Below, piece after piece: positions 59,546 through 64,000 of a stretch of 64,000 bases of DNA. Origin of the DNA: Pseudomonas shirazensis. GTDB lineage: Bacteria; Pseudomonadota; Gammaproteobacteria; Pseudomonadales; Pseudomonadaceae. A program made the position numbers and the translations under genes. The notes below the pieces were generated by a model. That model saw only the letters and a program-made list of their open reading frames with translations. It was not told the DNA's origin and did not search any database. How positions within the stretch are numbered: position 1 is the first letter of the stretch; every line of letters begins with the position of its first letter. The stretch is from positions 908,001 to 972,000 of the forward strand of contig NZ_JABWRD020000002.1 of assembly GCF_014268785.2 (NCBI RefSeq), in the 5' to 3' direction.

Positions 59546-61438
59546 ATGACCAAAAATCTCAAGTTCAGCCACAAGATCCTGCTGGCCGCAGCCCTCGTAG
59601 TCGCGGTCGCCTTCACTTGCTTCGTACTGTTCAACGACTACCGCCAACGCCAGTCGCTGCGCAGCGACACGCAGACGTCGCTGCAGGACCTGGGCAGCCT
59701 GACTGCCGGCAACATCCGCAACTGGCTCGACAGCCGCGTGCAGGTGCTCGACAGCCTGGCCCAGCAAGTGGCCGTCGATGGCCCTGGCAAGCCGAGCCTG
59801 GACCGTGCCCTGGCACTGCCGGTGTATGCCAACAACTTCCAGCTGAGCTACTTCGGCGGCCAGGACGGCAGCATGCAATCGGTACCCGCCGGCAACCGCG
59901 CCGCCGACTACGACCCGCGCCAGCGTGGCTGGTACAAGGCAGCAACTGCGGCTAACCAGACTATCGTCACCGAGCCGTATATCTCCGCCTCGGCTGGCAA
60001 GCTGGTGATCACCCTGGCCACGCCGGTGCAACAGGGCGTTCGCCTGCTCGGCGTGAGTGGCGTCGACACCGACCTGCAGACCATCAGCAAGCTGATCAAC
60101 GCGCTGGACTTCGATGGCAATGGCCATGCCTTCATCGTCAACGGCGAAGGCAAGATCATGATCCACCCCAAGCCTGAGCTGGCCCTGAAAACCCTCGCCG
60201 ATCTGTTCCCTGGCGACACGCCGCAGATCAGCAGCGGGCTGAAGGAAGTCGAGTTCGACGGGCGCAAGCAGTTCATCAACTTCACCCACGTCGACGGCAT
60301 CTCGTCGGTCGACTGGTATGTCGCGCTGGTGCTCGACCAGGACGCCGCCTTCGCCATGCTCGGCGAGCTGCGCACGTCAGCAGCCGTGGCGACGCTGATC
60401 GCGATCATCGCCATCATTGCCCTGCTCGGCCTGTTGATCCGCGTGCTGATGCAGCCGCTGCACGCCATGGGCCGCGCCATGCGTGACATTGCCGAGGGCG
60501 AAGGCGACCTGACCCGGCGCCTGACCATCCATGCTCAGGACGAATTCGGCAGCCTTGCCCAGTCGTTCAACCGCTTTGTCGAGCGTATCCACGAGTCGAT
60601 CCGCGAAGTGGCCTCGGCGACCGGCCAGGTGAATGCCGTGGCCGGCCAGGTGGTGACTGCCTCCAACGCCTCGATCAACAACGCCGATCAGCAGTCGAGC
60701 CGCACCAGCAGCGTTGCCGCTGCAATCAATCAGCTCGGTGCCGCCGCCCATGAAATCGCCCAGAACGCCGCGCTCGCCTCACAGCATTCGACCGCCGCGC
60801 GCGGTCTGGCCGAAGAAGGCCAGCAGGTGGTCGGGCAAACCATCAGCACCATGCATCAGCTGTCGGCGCGCATCAGTGACTCGTGCGAGAACATCCAGAC
60901 GCTCAATTCGCACACCAGCAACATCGGCCAGATCCTCGATGTGATCACCGGCATTTCGCAGCAAACCAACCTGCTCGCGCTGAACGCTGCCATCGAAGCC
61001 GCCCGCGCGGGCGAGGCCGGGCGTGGTTTTGCCGTGGTTGCCGATGAGGTGCGCAGTCTGGCCCACCGCACTCAGGAATCAGCGCAGCAGGTACAGCGCT
61101 TGATCGAAGAGCTGCAGGCCGGCGCGCAGATGGCGGTCAGCACCATGAACCAGAGCCAGCAGCAGAGCGAGCACAGCGTGGCGATTGCCAATCAGGCCGG
61201 TGAACGCCTGGGCAGCGTGACCCAGCGCATCGGCGAGATCGACGGCATGAACCAGTCGGTTGCCACCGCCACCGAAGAGCAAACGGCGGTGGTCGAGTCG
61301 ATCAATCTCGACATCAGCGAGATCAATACGCTGAATCAGGAAGGCGTGCACAACCTGCAGAGCACCTTGCGTGCCTGCAACGACCTGGAACATCAGGTCG
61401 AACGGTTGCAACAGTTGGTTGGCAGTTTCAGAATCTGA
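59546..61438 (+). CDS. dCache-type methyl-accepting chemotaxis protein
   Basis: 630 aa. TM1 at about 10-30, a periplasmic double-Cache domain at about 35-275, TM2 at about 282-303, HAMP, then MA with [20 protein letters not shown]. The membrane-distal Cache pocket shows [10 protein letters not shown], a Tyr further on (EPYIS) and GVDTD, in the order of the amino-acid-binding dCache motif (Y-R-W-Y-Y-D). An amino-acid ligand is therefore a reasonable inference. The adjacent hut genes make histidine or another catabolised amino acid attractive but unproven. Confidence 0.9.
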   Translation: MTKNLKFSHKILLAAALVVAVAFTCFVLFNDYRQRQSLRSDTQTSLQDLGSLTAGNIRNWLDSRVQVLDSLAQQVAVDGPGKPSLDRALALPVYANNFQLSYFGGQDGSMQSVPAGNRAADYDPRQRGWYKAATAANQTIVTEPYISASAGKLVITLATPVQQGVRLLGVSGVDTDLQTISKLINALDFDGNGHAFIVNGEGKIMIHPKPELALKTLADLFPGDTPQISSGLKEVEFDGRKQFINFTHVDGISSVDWYVALVLDQDAAFAMLGELRTSAAVATLIAIIAIIALLGLLIRVLMQPLHAMGRAMRDIAEGEGDLTRRLTIHAQDEFGSLAQSFNRFVERIHESIREVASATGQVNAVAGQVVTASNASINNADQQSSRTSSVAAAINQLGAAAHEIAQNAALASQHSTAARGLAEEGQQVVGQTISTMHQLSARISDSCENIQTLNSHTSNIGQILDVITGISQQTNLLALNAAIEAARAGEAGRGFAVVADEVRSLAHRTQESAQQVQRLIEELQAGAQMAVSTMNQSQQQSEHSVAIANQAGERLGSVTQRIGEIDGMNQSVATATEEQTAVVESINLDISEINTLNQEGVHNLQSTLRACNDLEHQVERLQQLVGSFRI

Positions 61439-61445
61439 GCCGGGT

Positions 61446-61477
61446 GCTGCCCCATTCGCCTACGCAGATGGGGCAGC
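61446..61477. terminator. Hairpin between convergent MCP and DUF924 genes
   Basis: GCTGCCCCAT at 61446-61455 pairs perfectly with ATGGGGCAGC at 61468-61477 across a 12-nt loop. Eight bases after the MCP stop and 15 before the DUF924 stop. Confidence 0.75.
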
Positions 61478-61491
61478 CGCTCAGCGCTGCA

Positions 61492-62088
61492 TCAGAACCG
61501 TGAACCCGGCTCGAGCAGGAAATCCATCTCTTCATCGGTACTCGGACGGTCCAGCAGCAGATTGCGCTGCGGGAACCGGCCAAAGCGCTCGATCACGCGC
61601 TGATGCTGCTCGGCGTAGTCGAGGAAGCCTTCGAACAGACGGCGGTTGGCCTCCGGTTGCTCGTCCAGCAACTGCCGATAGCGCTCGACACTAAGGTGCT
61701 GCCAGTCGAGCACCTCGGCGTGTTCCAGCACCAACAGCACGAACACCCGCTGGATCGGCAGCAACTGGTAATCCCAGTCATGCTGCAAACCCTGCATGGC
61801 CACCACCTGCGCGCGCCGGTCACCTTCAAAGGCGCGCGGCGTGTCACGGTAGATCATGCGCGGCAGTTGATCGAGCAGCAGGATCAGGCCAAGCCAGCCC
61901 TGCGGGCTTTGCTGCCAGTCTTCGAGACCACCCGCCAGGGCCTGCTCGCACAGCGCGCCGAAACGCTCGCGCGCCTCGTCATCATGGTGCTTGCCGAACC
62001 ACAGCGTGCTCTTCTCGTCAGCCACGGCCTGCGGGCTCTTGCCCGGACCGAACCACCACTCCAGCAACGGCTGCCAAGGTGCGAGCAT
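61492..62088 (-). CDS. DUF924 family protein
   Basis: 198 aa helical protein of the DUF924 family (TPR-like fold), function unknown. Typical motifs are PLLEWWFGPGKSP, LLDQLPRMIYRDTPRAF, and EHAEVLDWQ with GRFPQRN near the C-terminus. Three bases after fbp, so likely cotranscribed with it. Confidence 0.88.
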   Translation of the reverse strand: MLAPWQPLLEWWFGPGKSPQAVADEKSTLWFGKHHDDEARERFGALCEQALAGGLEDWQQSPQGWLGLILLLDQLPRMIYRDTPRAFEGDRRAQVVAMQGLQHDWDYQLLPIQRVFVLLVLEHAEVLDWQHLSVERYRQLLDEQPEANRRLFEGFLDYAEQHQRVIERFGRFPQRNLLLDRPSTDEEMDFLLEPGSRF

Positions 62089-62091
62089 GAT

Positions 62092-63102
62092 TTATTCCTT
62101 GTGGTAGGCCGTAACGCGCTCGACCTCTTGCTTCGAGCCGAGGATTACCGAAACGCGCTGGTGCAGGCTGTCCGGCTGGATGTCGAGGATGCGTTGCTCA
62201 CCGTTGGTGGCAGCGCCGCCGGCCTGTTCGATGATGAACGACATCGGGTTGGCCTCGTACATCAGGCGCAGCTTGCCTGGCTTGCTCGGCTCACGCGAAT
62301 CGCGTGGGTACATGAACAGACCGCCACGGGTGAGGATGCGGTGCACATCAGCCACCATCGAGGCGATCCAGCGCATGTTGTAGTTCTTTTTCAACGGCCC
62401 GGTCTCACCGGCCAGCAACTCGCCGACGTAGCGCTGGATCGGCGCTTCCCAGTGACGCTGGTTGGACATGTTGATAGCGAACTCGGCAGTGCTCTCCGGC
62501 ACCTGGATGTTCTCGTGAGTGAGGACAAAGCTGCCCAGCTCGCGGTCCAGGGTGAAGCCTTTGACGCCGTTGCCCAGGGTCAGGATCAGCATGGTCTGCG
62601 GGCCGTAGATCGCGTAACCGGCGGCGACCTGCTCGGTGCCAGGCTGGAGGAAGGCGTTTTCGTTGAGGGTTTCGTTCTGGCTCAGGTATTCCTGCGGGCA
62701 GCGCAGAACCGAGAAGATGGTGCCGACCGAAACGTTGACGTCGATGTTCGACGAGCCGTCCAGTGGGTCGAACACCAGCAGGTAGGCACCCTTCGGGTAT
62801 TTACCCGGGATCTGGTAGGCGTTGTCCATTTCTTCGGACGCCATGCCGGCCAGGTGACCACCCCACTCGTTGGCTTCGAGCAGAATGTCGTTGGAGATCA
62901 CGTCGAGCTTTTTCTGCACTTCGCCCTGTACGTTTTCGGTGCCCATGCTGCCCAGCACGCCGCCGAGGGCGCCTTTGGACACGTGGTGGCTGATTTCCTT
63001 GCACGCGCGCGCCACCACCTCGATCAGGAAGCGCAGATCGGCAGGAGTATTGTTGCTGCGGGTCTGCTCAATCAGATAGCGACTCAGGGTAACGCGGGAC
63101 AT
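62092..63102 (-). CDS. fbp: Class I fructose-1,6-bisphosphatase
   Basis: Gluconeogenic phosphatase, needed in Pseudomonas for growth on non-sugar carbon and for Entner-Doudoroff cycling. 336 aa. The metal-binding [20 protein letters not shown] and the C-terminal substrate block [20 protein letters not shown] are intact. Between glgP and the DUF924 gene on the minus strand. Confidence 0.98.
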   Translation of the reverse strand: MSRVTLSRYLIEQTRSNNTPADLRFLIEVVARACKEISHHVSKGALGGVLGSMGTENVQGEVQKKLDVISNDILLEANEWGGHLAGMASEEMDNAYQIPGKYPKGAYLLVFDPLDGSSNIDVNVSVGTIFSVLRCPQEYLSQNETLNENAFLQPGTEQVAAGYAIYGPQTMLILTLGNGVKGFTLDRELGSFVLTHENIQVPESTAEFAINMSNQRHWEAPIQRYVGELLAGETGPLKKNYNMRWIASMVADVHRILTRGGLFMYPRDSREPSKPGKLRLMYEANPMSFIIEQAGGAATNGEQRILDIQPDSLHQRVSVILGSKQEVERVTAYHKE

Positions 63103-63277
63103 GTATGGCTCCGAAAGGGAAAGAGGGTGAAAAACCCTCGCAGTTTACAGTAATGCCGATGGTTTGGCGTAAAGGCTAGCTAGCAAACACACTCGCCTGG
63201 CCGATCAGACGGTCGAACCGTAGTCTAGTTCAGCACGGCACCGGCCGGTGGTCGGCAGGTGCCCTGCCATGGTCAGC

Positions 63278-64000
63278 TCAATCCAATGCCTTCCAGATCT
63301 CGGTCGCGTACTCGCGTATGGTCCGGTCCGATGAGAACCAGCCCATCCGCGAGGTATTGAGCACCGCCACCCGCCACCATTGTTCCGGCTGGTGCCACAG
63401 CTCATCGACCTTGCGCTGGGCATCCCAGTAGGCGTCGAAATCGGCGCAGAGCAGGAAGCGGTCATGGTCGATCAGCGAGTCGATCAACTGGGTATAGCGC
63501 GACGGGTCATCCGGCGAGAACACCCCGCTGCGAATGGCGTGCAGCACATCGCTGAGGCGGTGCGACTCCGCCACCGCCGCACTGGCACCAAAGTCACCCG
63601 CGCGTTTGCGCGCCTCGACCTGCTGCGCCGTCAGCCCAAAGATGAACATGTTCTCTGCACCGACCTGCTCGCACATCTCGACGTTGGCGCCGTCCAGGGT
63701 GCCGATGGTCAGCGCGCCGTTGAGGCCGAACTTCATGTTGCTGGTGCCGGACGCTTCGTAGCCGGCGGTGGAAATCTGCTCGGACAAGTCCGCCGCCGGG
63801 ATGATGCTCTCGGCCAGGCTGACGTTGTAGTTGGGCAGGAATACCACCTTGAGCAGGCCGCGCACAGTCGGATCGTTGTTGACCACCCGGGCGATGTCGT
63901 TGGACAGCTTGATGATCAACTTGGCCTGGTGATAGCTGGCGGCCGCCTTGCCGGCGAAGATCTTCACCCGCGGCACCCAGTCGGTGCTCGGCTCGGCGCG
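63278..64000 (-). CDS. glgP: Glycogen/maltodextrin phosphorylase, C-terminal part only
   Basis: The 3' end of a phosphorylase whose start lies beyond the right edge; about 240 residues are visible. The PLP-site Lys block [32 protein letters not shown], and the C-terminal [15 protein letters not shown] identify it. Releases glucose-1-phosphate from alpha-glucan. The frame stays open to the window edge, so truncation is only by the window. Confidence 0.97.
   Translation of the reverse strand, partial: RAEPSTDWVPRVKIFAGKAAASYHQAKLIIKLSNDIARVVNNDPTVRGLLKVVFLPNYNVSLAESIIPAADLSEQISTAGYEASGTSNMKFGLNGALTIGTLDGANVEMCEQVGAENMFIFGLTAQQVEARKRAGDFGASAAVAESHRLSDVLHAIRSGVFSPDDPSRYTQLIDSLIDHDRFLLCADFDAYWDAQRKVDELWHQPEQWWRVAVLNTSRMGWFSSDRTIREYATEIWKALD

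Noticed and set aside
1..64000. CRISPR arrays, tRNA or rRNA genes, intact transposases, prophage modules
   Set aside because: Looked for and not recognised; the repeated sequences seen are REP palindromes and single hairpins, and every sizeable gap is accounted for above.

Overview
The window is a chromosomal segment of a Pseudomonas, most likely of the P. putida group. High GC, P. putida-type REP palindromes, the medium-chain-length PHA cluster (phaC1-phaZ-phaC2-phaD with divergent phaF-phaI), the pilGHIJ-chpA / gshB / tonB / yqgE / ruvX / pyrRBC' order, and hutF || hutCD-hutUHTIG all fit. Almost every gene belongs to a conserved core backbone. No tRNA, rRNA, CRISPR array, intact transposase or prophage was recognised.

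Layout. 1-7961 (minus): the Chp chemosensory system of type IV pili, with a very large ChpA kinase cut by the left edge. 8198-14061 (plus): gshB, a TonB-family gene, yqgE, ruvX, then pyrR-pyrB-pyrC' with a degenerate dihydroorotase. 14297-16320: heat-shock protease hslVU behind a good sigma-32 promoter. 16386-23353: a DUF971 gene and the mcl-PHA metabolism and granule genes. 23550-28280: a 1576-residue dermonecrotic-toxin-like (DUF6543-type) protein, the one clear accessory gene, followed by a short transposon-end-like inverted repeat. 28416-34940: a small PHA-granule-region gene, ubiE-ubiJ-ubiB, hisI-hisE, tatABC and rsmE. 35041-39052: two tandem chemoreceptors with FliA-type promoters. 39094-41663 (minus): a polar amino-acid ABC transporter. 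41942-46214 (minus): opgGH for periplasmic glucans. 46478-47883 (minus): dtd and pip. 48082-48640: a decayed toxin-like pseudogene. 48673-58495: the complete five-step histidine utilisation locus with its HutC repressor and operators. 58500-64000: two lipoproteins, a dCache chemoreceptor, a DUF924 protein, fbp and the 3' part of glgP.

Functional themes. Carbon storage (PHA, glycogen phosphorylase, FBPase), histidine catabolism and motility or chemosensing (Chp, three classical MCPs) dominate. The hut genes turn histidine into glutamate via urocanate, formiminoglutamate and formylglutamate. HutC sites lie before hutU and between hutC and hutF. REP palindromes occur in at least five intergenic gaps, and GC hairpins separate several hut cistrons.

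The most unusual material is the giant toxin-like gene next to the PHA genes, the 51-bp inverted repeat behind it, the toxin-like gene remnant beside hutG, and the REP-containing inverted repeat between hutD and hutU. Several genes start with GTG or TTG (pilI, pilJ, pyrC', hslV, dtd, opgG, hutU, hutH, the ABC permease), and several starts were moved on ribosome-binding-site grounds.
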